The notes under the pieces: generated by a model | Seen by the model: only the letters and a program-made list of their open reading frames with translations | The model's database searches: none | What the model was told of the DNA's origin: nothing | Source: Opitutales bacterium | GTDB taxonomy: Bacteria; Verrucomicrobiota; Verrucomicrobiia; Opitutales; UBA2995 | DNA length: 48,286 nucleotides | Reading direction: 5' to 3' | Assembly (NCBI GenBank): GCA_022824405.1 | Contig: JAJDZZ010000064.1 | Location: 1 to 48,286 of the forward strand | In this document: positions 16,674 to 23,946 of the stretch, in pieces | How the letters are laid out: every line of letters begins with the position of its first letter | Numbering within the stretch: position 1 is the stretch's first letter | Position numbers and translations under genes: made by a program

Positions 16674-17751
16674 ATCGATAGACGACAATTTCGGGCTGTC
16701 CTTTCTGGATGCCATTACCTGCGGTTTTGGAGCTGTGATCCTCTTGTTCGTTCTGACAGCTTCAAACGATCGGAGCTTGCGTAATGAGGAAACGGAGGAC
16801 CTCAGGGGCGAGGTCGATACTTTTGATGAGGAATTATTGGATGGGCGTGAACGGTTAGCCGTCCTTCGAAACACACTGTTGGAAACAGAGGACAAGATCG
16901 TTACTGCTCAAGGTCTGGCCGATGAGGTTATCCGTGAAACTCAGAACCTGGAGGAGGAAATCTCGCTCCTGGACAATGAAACCATAGCCAAGCTTGAACA
17001 TCTCAATCAGCTCAAGGCAGACGTCGAGGCCAAAAAAGAGGCGCTCCTGGCTCAAAGGGGTTCCCCGAGCATGGATCCCGGGCAGGACTTACTTCGCCGC
17101 CAAGGAAACAACCGCCAACAATATTTGACGGGGCTCAGGACAGATGGTCGGCGATTGGTATTACTTGTGGACCGATCTCTGAGCATGACCGGTGAAACCT
17201 TACCCGAAGTACTGGCCATGAAGGATGCAAGTCCCCTTGAGCGGCAAAGTAGCGGAAAATGGCTACGTGTATTGGAGGCGGCCGAGTGGTTGCTCGCAAC
17301 CATGGTCGAAACAGAGTTCTTTCAGTTGTTTACCTTTAGCGAGACTACGGAACCTGTTTTGACGGATCGGGGAAATGACTGGTTGGAGACTTCGCCTGAA
17401 ACCATCGAAGCGGTAGTCGACCGGCTTCGGGAGGTCGTCCCTGAGGGCGGGACGAATCTGGAGCGCGCCTTTCGACAGATTCAAAGATTTTCCCCCAAGC
17501 CCGATAATGTAATTGTAATCACCGACGGCCTCCCTACCCGGGGGGATTCGGCCGCGTTGCCCTCCGATCAAGTCTCGGGCAATGATCGCCTGCGGGCATT
17601 TGCAATGGCGGAACGCGCCATCCCTTCAGGGGTACCGGTAAACGTAATCCTGTTCTATCTCGAAGGGGACCCCGAGGCATCGAGTAGTTATTGGGACTTG
17701 GCCTTACGCCACAACGGCTCCTTCTTCTGTCCTGCTGAAAGCTGGCCCTGA
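16666..17751 (+). CDS. vWA protein with ExbD-like TM helix, paralogue 1
   Basis: A 361-residue protein; I use the start at 16666 (MRRSIDD), which overlaps the preceding stop, rather than an upstream ATG at 16645. The charged N-terminus precedes one TM helix LSFLDAITCGFGAVILLF (residues 11-28); D15 aligns with the proton-binding aspartate of ExbD/TolR (PFID in E. coli ExbD). A coiled coil spans about 40-130. A vWA domain follows (160-361) with MIDAS residues in VDRSLSM (D169, S171, S173), a threonine in EGGTNLERAF and D287 in VITDGLP. The positive-inside rule puts the vWA head in the periplasm. It pairs with the next gene, a paralogue of the same design, 5 nt downstream. Confidence 0.8.
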   Translation: MRRSIDDNFGLSFLDAITCGFGAVILLFVLTASNDRSLRNEETEDLRGEVDTFDEELLDGRERLAVLRNTLLETEDKIVTAQGLADEVIRETQNLEEEISLLDNETIAKLEHLNQLKADVEAKKEALLAQRGSPSMDPGQDLLRRQGNNRQQYLTGLRTDGRRLVLLVDRSLSMTGETLPEVLAMKDASPLERQSSGKWLRVLEAAEWLLATMVETEFFQLFTFSETTEPVLTDRGNDWLETSPETIEAVVDRLREVVPEGGTNLERAFRQIQRFSPKPDNVIVITDGLPTRGDSAALPSDQVSGNDRLRAFAMAERAIPSGVPVNVILFYLEGDPEASSSYWDLALRHNGSFFCPAESWP

Positions 17752-17756
17752 TTTCC

Positions 17757-18728
17757 ATGAAACGTAGAAGAAAAGGCGCTTTTTCGGTCTTCAGCCTGTC
17801 CTTTCTGGACTGCATAAGCTGTGGTTTCGGAGCAATAATTCTGCTCTTTGTCATCTTTCGCGGATCGCATCCTCAGATTCTTGAAAAGGTTGAGGTCGAA
17901 CTTGAAGGACTCCTGCAAGACAGGGAAAATGCAATCTTCGAGATTCGCGGCGATACGTTAAGGACCAACCTGGATCTGGAGCGAGCCCTGGAGCAATTAT
18001 CCGAATTGGAAGACAGGGTTGCGCAATTGCAACGACGCTTCAGCGAGGCACAAGGGCAGTATGCCGCCAGCGATGCTCGTGCCCGCAAACAGGCCGGTGA
18101 TGAAGAGAGTCTGAAAAGGGCGCTTCAGAATTTGGACCTTTCCCGTATGCCGGAACAGAAACCGACCAATGTGGTGGGTGGAATACCGGCCGATAGCGAA
18201 TACGTCATTTTTGTGATCGATACATCCGGGTCCATGGACCAGTTCGAGCGTTTGGTCGCACGAAAGTTGCAAGAAACGCTTTTCGCTTTCCCGAATTTGA
18301 AGGGCATCCAGATCATGGACGCGGATGGCAACTATTTGTTTTCCGGAACGGAAGGCACTTGGCTGAGTGACTCGCCCAGCGAAAGAAGGAGATTGATGGA
18401 TCGTTATCTCAACTGGAATTATGACAGTGGAAGTAATCCGGCCCCGGGTATATTAACCGCGATTACCGACTTCAATGACGGAGAGAATAAAATCAGCATC
18501 TTCGTCTTCGGCGATGAAATGGATTCGGGAAATCCGACAGAGTTTTTATCGATTGTAGAACGAAATAACCCGAAGCTGGAAAACGGAGATTATTTGATCC
18601 GCATACACGGAATAGGGTTTTTTACCGATTATGCCTTCTCCGGCCCTACCGGGAAAAATTTTGCGGATATCATGCGTATCCTTGCCCTTCGCAATGGTGG
18701 CGCGTTTGTGGGAATTACCGATCGCTAA
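17757..18728 (+). CDS. vWA protein with ExbD-like TM helix, paralogue 2
   Basis: A 323-residue protein with MKRRRKG at the N-terminus, a single TM helix LSFLDCISCGFGAIILLF (14-31, aspartate D18), a coiled coil (about 40-125) and a vWA domain (146-323) with MIDAS motif IDTSGSM (D155, S157, S159). The TM motif is almost identical to that of the preceding protein, while the vWA domains differ strongly, so conservation is concentrated in the membrane part that would contact the ExbB-like channel. Two different subunits suggest a heterodimeric stator like ExbD2 or TolR2, with vWA heads outside. The stop codon overlaps the start of the next gene (TAATG). Confidence 0.8.
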   Translation: MKRRRKGAFSVFSLSFLDCISCGFGAIILLFVIFRGSHPQILEKVEVELEGLLQDRENAIFEIRGDTLRTNLDLERALEQLSELEDRVAQLQRRFSEAQGQYAASDARARKQAGDEESLKRALQNLDLSRMPEQKPTNVVGGIPADSEYVIFVIDTSGSMDQFERLVARKLQETLFAFPNLKGIQIMDADGNYLFSGTEGTWLSDSPSERRRLMDRYLNWNYDSGSNPAPGILTAITDFNDGENKISIFVFGDEMDSGNPTEFLSIVERNNPKLENGDYLIRIHGIGFFTDYAFSGPTGKNFADIMRILALRNGGAFVGITDR

Positions 18729-19726
18729 TGGCAGAAGAATCGCAACAGCCGTCGGCTAAGCCAGAGCAGTTTCCGGGTTGGATTCCGGACTGTGACCTCA
18801 TGAGACTCGTCCGTTTGGTTAGTCTCAGTCCTCTTTCAACCCGAACGCGGGATCTAGCCCGGATATCTCACTTACCGAGCGAATGCGACATCTCCCAATC
18901 TTCTACTGCGCTCCGGAATGACGGCGCTGGAGCGGATTTCCCTGGATTCGGGTCTTTGCAGGGTGTCAACCCGGCTGCCCCTTCTGTCCCGACCGGCGGT
19001 TCCCTGCTGGCGGGGAAAAAAGTGGTTATCCGTACGCTTCAGGACGACCATCAACCATCCGATGTAGCGGTGGCGAGTTCAGAGGACGGCCACGTCCAGC
19101 GGCTACCCCAATACACAGGTTCGCCCGGCAAAAGCCGCCTGGTATTTCATTGCCTGATGGCAGCGATTGGAGCGCTGGTTTGCATGGCCCTCGTATCCTG
19201 GCTGGCGATGAAGAAATTGGATTTCACTAACATAAAAACTTTTCCAGGATCAGGCTCGGATGACATTGATTTGCTGGTCGAGCCGGGTGAGGCATTACCC
19301 GATTTTACGGGGCATTTGCTAGTGCAGGGAGTCAATCAATGGAACGATACCGTTTCTACTGAGGATCTCATCGGAAAAAACACGGTCATGCTGGTTTGGG
19401 GATCCTGGAATGAGGAACTGCTTTCCTGGTCGCAGGACTTGAATTATCAGCGCCTGGTCGATTTCGATTCATCCAACACCCGGTTTCTGGGGTTGAACCT
19501 GGACAAATCCCGGGAAGATGCGATGGCGACGCTCAATGAAGATATGGCCGGTTGGCCGCAAATCTTCAACTACTCGGAATACCAGGAATCCGCAGCTCAC
19601 CCCATGCAAATCCTTGGCATTCAACAATCGCCCTTGATTTTGATTATCGATTCCACCGGACGACTTCGTGCCCAGGGTTTGAAACCGGGAGAAGTGGTTG
19701 AGGCTTATCGGACTTTGTTTGAGTAG
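18728..19726 (+). CDS. Membrane-anchored thioredoxin-fold protein without CxxC
   Basis: A 332-residue protein, last gene of the plus operon. Residues 1-135 are low in recognisable structure and probably cytoplasmic. One TM helix follows (about 137-161, CLMAAIGALVCMALVSWLAM), then a TlpA/thioredoxin-like domain (about 185-332). The fold is suggested by LPDFTGHLL, NTVMLVWGSWNEELL, FLGLNLD and the cis-proline region IQQSPLILIIDSTGRL. At the active-site turn the sequence is WGSWNEE, with no cysteines, so it cannot be a redox enzyme and is more likely a binding domain in the periplasm. It ends 9 bp from the end of the convergent operon. Confidence 0.65.
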   Translation: MAEESQQPSAKPEQFPGWIPDCDLMRLVRLVSLSPLSTRTRDLARISHLPSECDISQSSTALRNDGAGADFPGFGSLQGVNPAAPSVPTGGSLLAGKKVVIRTLQDDHQPSDVAVASSEDGHVQRLPQYTGSPGKSRLVFHCLMAAIGALVCMALVSWLAMKKLDFTNIKTFPGSGSDDIDLLVEPGEALPDFTGHLLVQGVNQWNDTVSTEDLIGKNTVMLVWGSWNEELLSWSQDLNYQRLVDFDSSNTRFLGLNLDKSREDAMATLNEDMAGWPQIFNYSEYQESAAHPMQILGIQQSPLILIIDSTGRLRAQGLKPGEVVEAYRTLFE

Positions 19727-19735
19727 AGAGTCGAT

Positions 19736-20242
19736 TTAGGTTTTAGACCAATGATAGAGCAGGGAGACGACGGATACGATCAAGGCAATGATTGCTGTTG
19801 CGATACCGATTAGAGTAATAGCGCGAAACGACGACAGTTGTTTTTCGTTTTCTTGCGATGCGAGCCGTGCTTCCAGGAACAACTTGAGGGAAATATAGCT
19901 TTGAAGGTCCGAATCGCTGGCTTCCGTGTTGTCGAGGTAGGTTTGCAGGCTTTCCAGGGCGCCGGCGAAGTCGCCCCTTTCCTTGCGCAGGTAGGTCAGG
20001 TAAACGGCGGCGTCCGGTGAGTAGTAGGCTGCGAGCGTTTGTTCAAATAAGGTTTCTGCCGCAGGATAGTCCCCGGCTTGGTATGCGGCCAATCCTCGGC
20101 GGTAAAGCATTTCGGATTTTTCTGCGCTTTGGATCGGGTTGGGCGAAGGCTCCTCTGCCATAACCTGGGGGGCAAACAGAGACGCCAAGAAAATCAGCAG
20201 AGCGATTGGCATGGATCGGCGGATGTATTTCATGGAAACCAT
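19736..20242 (-). CDS. Small TPR protein with C-terminal TM anchor
   Basis: A 168-residue protein. A signal peptide (about 1-29, ending QVMAEE) precedes two to three TPR units (about 43-110: YRRGLAAYQAGDYPAAETLF is a clear repeat) and a C-terminal TM helix (about 143-163). The layout, exported TPRs with a tail anchor, resembles BatE-type proteins found with vWA BatA/BatB proteins in Bacteroidetes, which fits the vWA proteins opposite. It is the last gene of the minus operon and converges on the thioredoxin-fold gene with 9 bp between their stop codons. Confidence 0.7.
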   Translation of the reverse strand: MVSMKYIRRSMPIALLIFLASLFAPQVMAEEPSPNPIQSAEKSEMLYRRGLAAYQAGDYPAAETLFEQTLAAYYSPDAAVYLTYLRKERGDFAGALESLQTYLDNTEASDSDLQSYISLKLFLEARLASQENEKQLSSFRAITLIGIATAIIALIVSVVSLLYHWSKT

Positions 20243-20280
20243 AGCATGGTTTTCAGGGAGAAAGGTGTGGTGGTGAATGG

Positions 20281-20304
20281 CGCTTAACTAAGCGCTATTC
20301 GGGT
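20281..20304. repeat. Dispersed palindromic element, copy 2
   Basis: Second copy of the 24-nt CGCTTA-AC-TAAGCG element at 122-145, with one base changed. Its last base is the first base of the stop triplet of the upstream minus-strand gene. It is within the gap of 61 nt between two genes of the same operon, so full termination here would separate the small TPR gene from the rest. Confidence 0.6.
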
Positions 20305-21392
20305 TATAGGTTTCCTTTGAGCAACTGATTGATATGTACGGAGCCGGCCTTGTTAATCGGAGGATTCTCCAACTCATCCGGCTCGGAACCGCTTGGAGTT
20401 AGTGATTCAGATGGCGCTATCGTTTCCGGAGCATCGGCAGTAGCGGGTTCGGCCGATTGCGGCGACGGTTCCATCTCAGGCTCCTGGGTTTGTCCTGACT
20501 GCCCAGCCGAGTTGCCTGATTCCGGCGACTCGGTTTGGGGGTGAGTTGATGGCGTGGAAGTCTCGGTCCCATCGAGCTCTCCCTGGGGAGTTTGATTTTG
20601 CATCTCGGGCGTTGCTTGTTCTGTCCCGGAATTCTCCTCGTGAGTCCCGGTTCTCTGGGAAAGTACCTTCAGAATTCCGCTATCTTCAGGACCGTTATTC
20701 GTTCCTTCAGAAGTTGATCCGCCCTCTGAGGATTCAGGTGAAATTTCGTTATTCCCTACCCCTTGAAGGATTCCGGAAATGGTTTCGCCGGATCCATCCG
20801 CGGGAATGTCTTTCGGGCTTTCAGACGCGCTGCCTGATCCATCCTTGGGGACAGTTTCCAAGCTTTCAGGCTCGCTGGGGATAACATAGTTGGACGAAGC
20901 AGGTCTTTCTGTGGTGGAGCTTCCCCTTTCAGCGTCTTCCTTTTCCCGCCCCAATTCCAAAGTGGAATCTCCGGAATAAACCCGAATCGGCTGTAAGCCC
21001 GAAGGGGGAGGATTAGTTTGACCGGTTGGAGGATTTTCCCCGAAATCGATATTTATTCGACCGACGGTGCTACTGGAAAGGGCCGGATTTTTGCTTATCA
21101 AATCCCTCCTGATCTCTGCCAGTTCGTTTTGGGTTCTAATCGCCTCCTTTTCATTGGAGACCGGGCCGAAAAACAGGGAAAGGTTCTCATGATTGTATAC
21201 GACGTAGTAGCCTTCCACGGCAGGGAAATAACCATCCGGAATGGATCGAGGCTTCCAACGGACCTCGATACGAGCGGGCCCCAATTGGACCAGATCGCTC
21301 AACGCGGCGGGCGGGAATATGAGCGTCTTACCAGCCAGATCAACCCAACCAAAGATGACCGCAAAGACAAGTATTGGAGAAATGAGCTTCAA
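20304..21392 (-). CDS. Secreted low-complexity protein, possible SPOR-like domain
   Basis: A 362-residue protein with a signal peptide (about 1-21). Residues 22-120 form a compact domain with a GYYVVYNHENLSLFFGPV strand pattern followed by a helix (NEKEAIRTQNELAEIRRDL). This resembles SPOR domains, which bind denuded peptidoglycan, but I would not call it one without a profile match. The remaining two thirds are a Ser/Glu/Gly/Pro/Thr-rich disordered tail with repeated SPES/ESPE-type words. It is in the minus operon 10 nt from the 128-residue gene upstream. A peptidoglycan-contacting or spacer role is a guess. Confidence 0.6.
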   Translation of the reverse strand: MKLISPILVFAVIFGWVDLAGKTLIFPPAALSDLVQLGPARIEVRWKPRSIPDGYFPAVEGYYVVYNHENLSLFFGPVSNEKEAIRTQNELAEIRRDLISKNPALSSSTVGRINIDFGENPPTGQTNPPPSGLQPIRVYSGDSTLELGREKEDAERGSSTTERPASSNYVIPSEPESLETVPKDGSGSASESPKDIPADGSGETISGILQGVGNNEISPESSEGGSTSEGTNNGPEDSGILKVLSQRTGTHEENSGTEQATPEMQNQTPQGELDGTETSTPSTHPQTESPESGNSAGQSGQTQEPEMEPSPQSAEPATADAPETIAPSESLTPSGSEPDELENPPINKAGSVHINQLLKGNL

Positions 21393-21402
21393 AACACTTG
21401 GA

Positions 21403-21789
21403 TCAAATATCGGCAGGAAATATTTCGGGCTGGTTCAACTCCAGACCGGAGGCGGAGAGGGGGAGTTGCATTTTTTCAAGCGCCGATTGAATCAATGCCT
21501 CCGTTTTGTCACCTTGGGCATTTTCGGATTCCAATTCATTTTCGAGTGATTCGACCATTTTGTCCTGCTTTATATTATCCTTCGATAGTTCCCCCAGAGA
21601 AACGTTTCCCGAACCGGATTCCTCTTCTACTTTGTCATTTTGGGCCTCCAGATCGGCCTCGGTAATTTCCTGCTTGCTGCCGTCAAAGTTGTTCAGCGGG
21701 TCGTCTTTTTCTTCCTGAGCAACCGCCGCAAAGGCCAGGCAACTATAGAATCCCAGAAGCTTCAGGAAGTATTTGAGTAATTGAATCAT
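21403..21789 (-). CDS. Small acidic secreted protein
   Basis: A 128-residue protein of no recognised family. A signal peptide (about 1-24, ending AAVAQEE) leads into a strongly acidic, probably disordered or helical chain with many Glu, Asp, Gln and Ser. No cysteine remains in the mature part and there is no anchor. It starts 14 nt after the PEGA/SUMF1 gene and ends 10 nt before the SPOR-like gene, so it belongs to the same operon and is very likely a periplasmic component of the same system. Confidence 0.6.
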   Translation of the reverse strand: MIQLLKYFLKLLGFYSCLAFAAVAQEEKDDPLNNFDGSKQEITEADLEAQNDKVEEESGSGNVSLGELSKDNIKQDKMVESLENELESENAQGDKTEALIQSALEKMQLPLSASGLELNQPEIFPADI

Positions 21790-21803
21790 GAGCCGGAATA
21801 ACT

Positions 21804-23927
21804 CTATTCAATAACGATGGGATAGGATCTTACGAGCCTAAAACCCACATCGTCCGCACCGTCCAGCCCGTAGCGCTTGCCGGTGCTGCGCAGTTCGCTG
21901 TCGGTTACAGATCTCCAACTGGAACCTCGAATGAGTCTTTGAGCGCCTTTCTCGGGACCGGCATAGTCCACCAAGGGACGGGGAGAGGTCGGATAGGTGT
22001 AGGAATAGTAGTCCGAGCACCATTCGGCGACGTTACCCCCAATATCAAACAAACCGAGGAAATTGGCATGAAAGGATCCTACCGGGGAGGTGGCCTGGTA
22101 TCCATCCCGGTAGCCGGCAACAGACTGACCGATCATGACTTTGGCTTCCGATCCAGCATAATTTCCGCTCTTCTCAGGAGGCGGCATTTCCTTTCCCCAG
22201 GGATAGATCATCTCAGCCGTGCCTTGATGATAACGAGCCACATACTCCCACTCCGCCTCAGTCGGCAGGCGATAACCATCGCTACGCGGCTCGATCAGTC
22301 TATAGTTGTCTGCCACCAACTGGTAAGCGGGTTTCAAACCCTGTATGTCGCTCAACCAGTTACAGTACTCCACTGCCTCTCTCCAGGAAACCCTTACCAC
22401 GGGTCGATCCCCGGATTGAAGAGAAACTCCGCTTACAATTCCACTTTCGTGGCTTGATTTAAACCTGTTGAATTCCCGGTTGGAAACCTCATGCAAGCCT
22501 ATGTAAAAAGGTTGGCGAATGCGCATTTCCACCGGGGTTTCATCAAACCCCCGACCTGAAAAATCCTGGGGCAGGCCCATGATATAGGTATCCGGCTCGA
22601 TCAGAATCAGTCGATAACCGTAGGGCGATACAACCTCCTTTTGAATATCGTCCTTTTGTGCGATGAGAGACCTGAGGATCTGGTCGTCAGTGAGTTTGCT
22701 GCCTTGGGTTTCGCTGATTAACGCGAAGGAGTAACGGGCCGTTTTATTGGGTTGGGGGCGAAGTTTGTGTGTCTGGGGGGTGTACCCGGCTTTGCGAACC
22801 TCAATGTCATAATCCCCTATGGGTAGTTCCAGATTCAGCGGTGAGAGCCCTTGAATACGGCCATCCAGATAAACCTCCGCTTTGGTAGGTTTTGTTTCTA
22901 TGCGCAGATCCCCCACCAATGGTGGAAGCACAAGCTTGTGCTCGACGGTCTGATCCGGATCGAGTTTCAAGTCGATCGATCTTTCTTCATGGTCGAGGAG
23001 CGAAACCGAGATACTGAGTTCGGTTTTCGACGGTAGCGAAAATGTGCCAGGTGTTTGCCCCAAGGTTTCCCCGTTGACCGTCACCCAGGCTCCTTCCGGA
23101 ATCGTGCTTAAATGTAGGCTGCCGTGTTTCCATTCCAATGCCCGAGTGGGTAGTTTCAGCGTTTGGTTGGCGGGCACCAGAATAGAAAATTGCTGCGGTT
23201 CCCAGTCTTCCATTTCCAAGCGTAAGTCGTACCGCCCCTTTAAGAGGTCCATGCTAATTGGAGTCTTGCCCACTTGCCGGTCGTTCAGGTAAAGGGTAGC
23301 GCCTTCTGGAGATGTATTGAGAGAGACGCGGCTCCATGCGGGTATCAGGGAAACTTCCAGACGAGTTCTTTCCCGCTTACCAAGAACAGAGGCCTTTTCC
23401 TTGTGAGGAAGGTAGTTCTCCGCTTCGACAAGAATTTCGTATTCTCCCGGCTCCAATACGTGGCCGATCAGCGGAGTTTGGCCTATGACGCTACCATCGA
23501 TGCTGATGCTAGCTTGGTCGGGTTGGGTGACGACCGAAAGCAAACCGGGTAGGACGGATAAGGTAATAGCGTATGGGTCCGGTTTACCAAATCGCAGGTC
23601 CAGTATTTCCCGGTGGGCGCTGTATCCTGGGCTGACCACTTCCAGATGGTGTTTTCCCCGTTTTATTTGAAGGACGCCTTCTTCATCCAAAATCTTGTTC
23701 CTACCATTCAAAACTATGGCGGCATCCGCAGGCCGGACATTGAGAACAATTGGGACCGATTGGTTCCAATACCAAATAGATCCCGCGAAAAAAACCAGCG
23801 CCATTACGCCTCCAAATAAAATAGGTGCTTTCCACCGGTAATTTCGCTTTGATTGAACTCCATCTCCCTCGTCCGGGGAGGGAATAACCTGGCTGCCTTG
23901 GGTTACCGTTGTCATGGAGTAGGGCAA
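21804..23927 (-). CDS. Membrane-anchored five-PEGA and SUMF1-domain protein
   Basis: A 707-residue protein. After a short cytoplasmic tail and one TM helix (34-54) come five PEGA repeats (about 60-110, 128-180, 198-250, 268-320, 337-390), each with the xPxxAxVxxDG...G.TP pattern. A formylglycine-generating-enzyme-like (SUMF1/EgtB) domain follows at about 430-705, recognised by LPTEAEWEYVARY, GNVAEWCSDYY and a DDVGFRLV ending. The usual cysteine pair of active aerobic FGE is missing where LIRGSSWRS is followed by SELRSTGKRYG. It is therefore probably a structural or ligand-binding domain and not the enzyme that activates the two sulfatases. PEGA repeats suggest surface or cell-wall contacts. 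Spaced 19 nt from the TPR gene upstream. Confidence 0.85.
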   Translation of the reverse strand: MPYSMTTVTQGSQVIPSPDEGDGVQSKRNYRWKAPILFGGVMALVFFAGSIWYWNQSVPIVLNVRPADAAIVLNGRNKILDEEGVLQIKRGKHHLEVVSPGYSAHREILDLRFGKPDPYAITLSVLPGLLSVVTQPDQASISIDGSVIGQTPLIGHVLEPGEYEILVEAENYLPHKEKASVLGKRERTRLEVSLIPAWSRVSLNTSPEGATLYLNDRQVGKTPISMDLLKGRYDLRLEMEDWEPQQFSILVPANQTLKLPTRALEWKHGSLHLSTIPEGAWVTVNGETLGQTPGTFSLPSKTELSISVSLLDHEERSIDLKLDPDQTVEHKLVLPPLVGDLRIETKPTKAEVYLDGRIQGLSPLNLELPIGDYDIEVRKAGYTPQTHKLRPQPNKTARYSFALISETQGSKLTDDQILRSLIAQKDDIQKEVVSPYGYRLILIEPDTYIMGLPQDFSGRGFDETPVEMRIRQPFYIGLHEVSNREFNRFKSSHESGIVSGVSLQSGDRPVVRVSWREAVEYCNWLSDIQGLKPAYQLVADNYRLIEPRSDGYRLPTEAEWEYVARYHQGTAEMIYPWGKEMPPPEKSGNYAGSEAKVMIGQSVAGYRDGYQATSPVGSFHANFLGLFDIGGNVAEWCSDYYSYTYPTSPRPLVDYAGPEKGAQRLIRGSSWRSVTDSELRSTGKRYGLDGADDVGFRLVRSYPIVIE

Positions 23928-23946
23928 GTTGGAAAGAGTATAAGGC

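Noticed and set aside
14359-19726. Zorya anti-phage system or a flagellar motor
   Set aside because: The channel gene resembles MotA/ExbB, but there is no MotB-type OmpA domain, no ZorC/ZorD-like helicase or nuclease and no flagellar gene nearby.
21018-21665. Plus-strand open frame of 215 codons
   Set aside because: Covers two convincing secreted-protein genes on the minus strand; composition is that of a shadow frame.
21804-23927. Annotation as formylglycine-generating enzyme for the sulfatases
   Set aside because: The SUMF1 domain lacks the cysteine pair at the expected place and is joined to PEGA repeats and a TM anchor.
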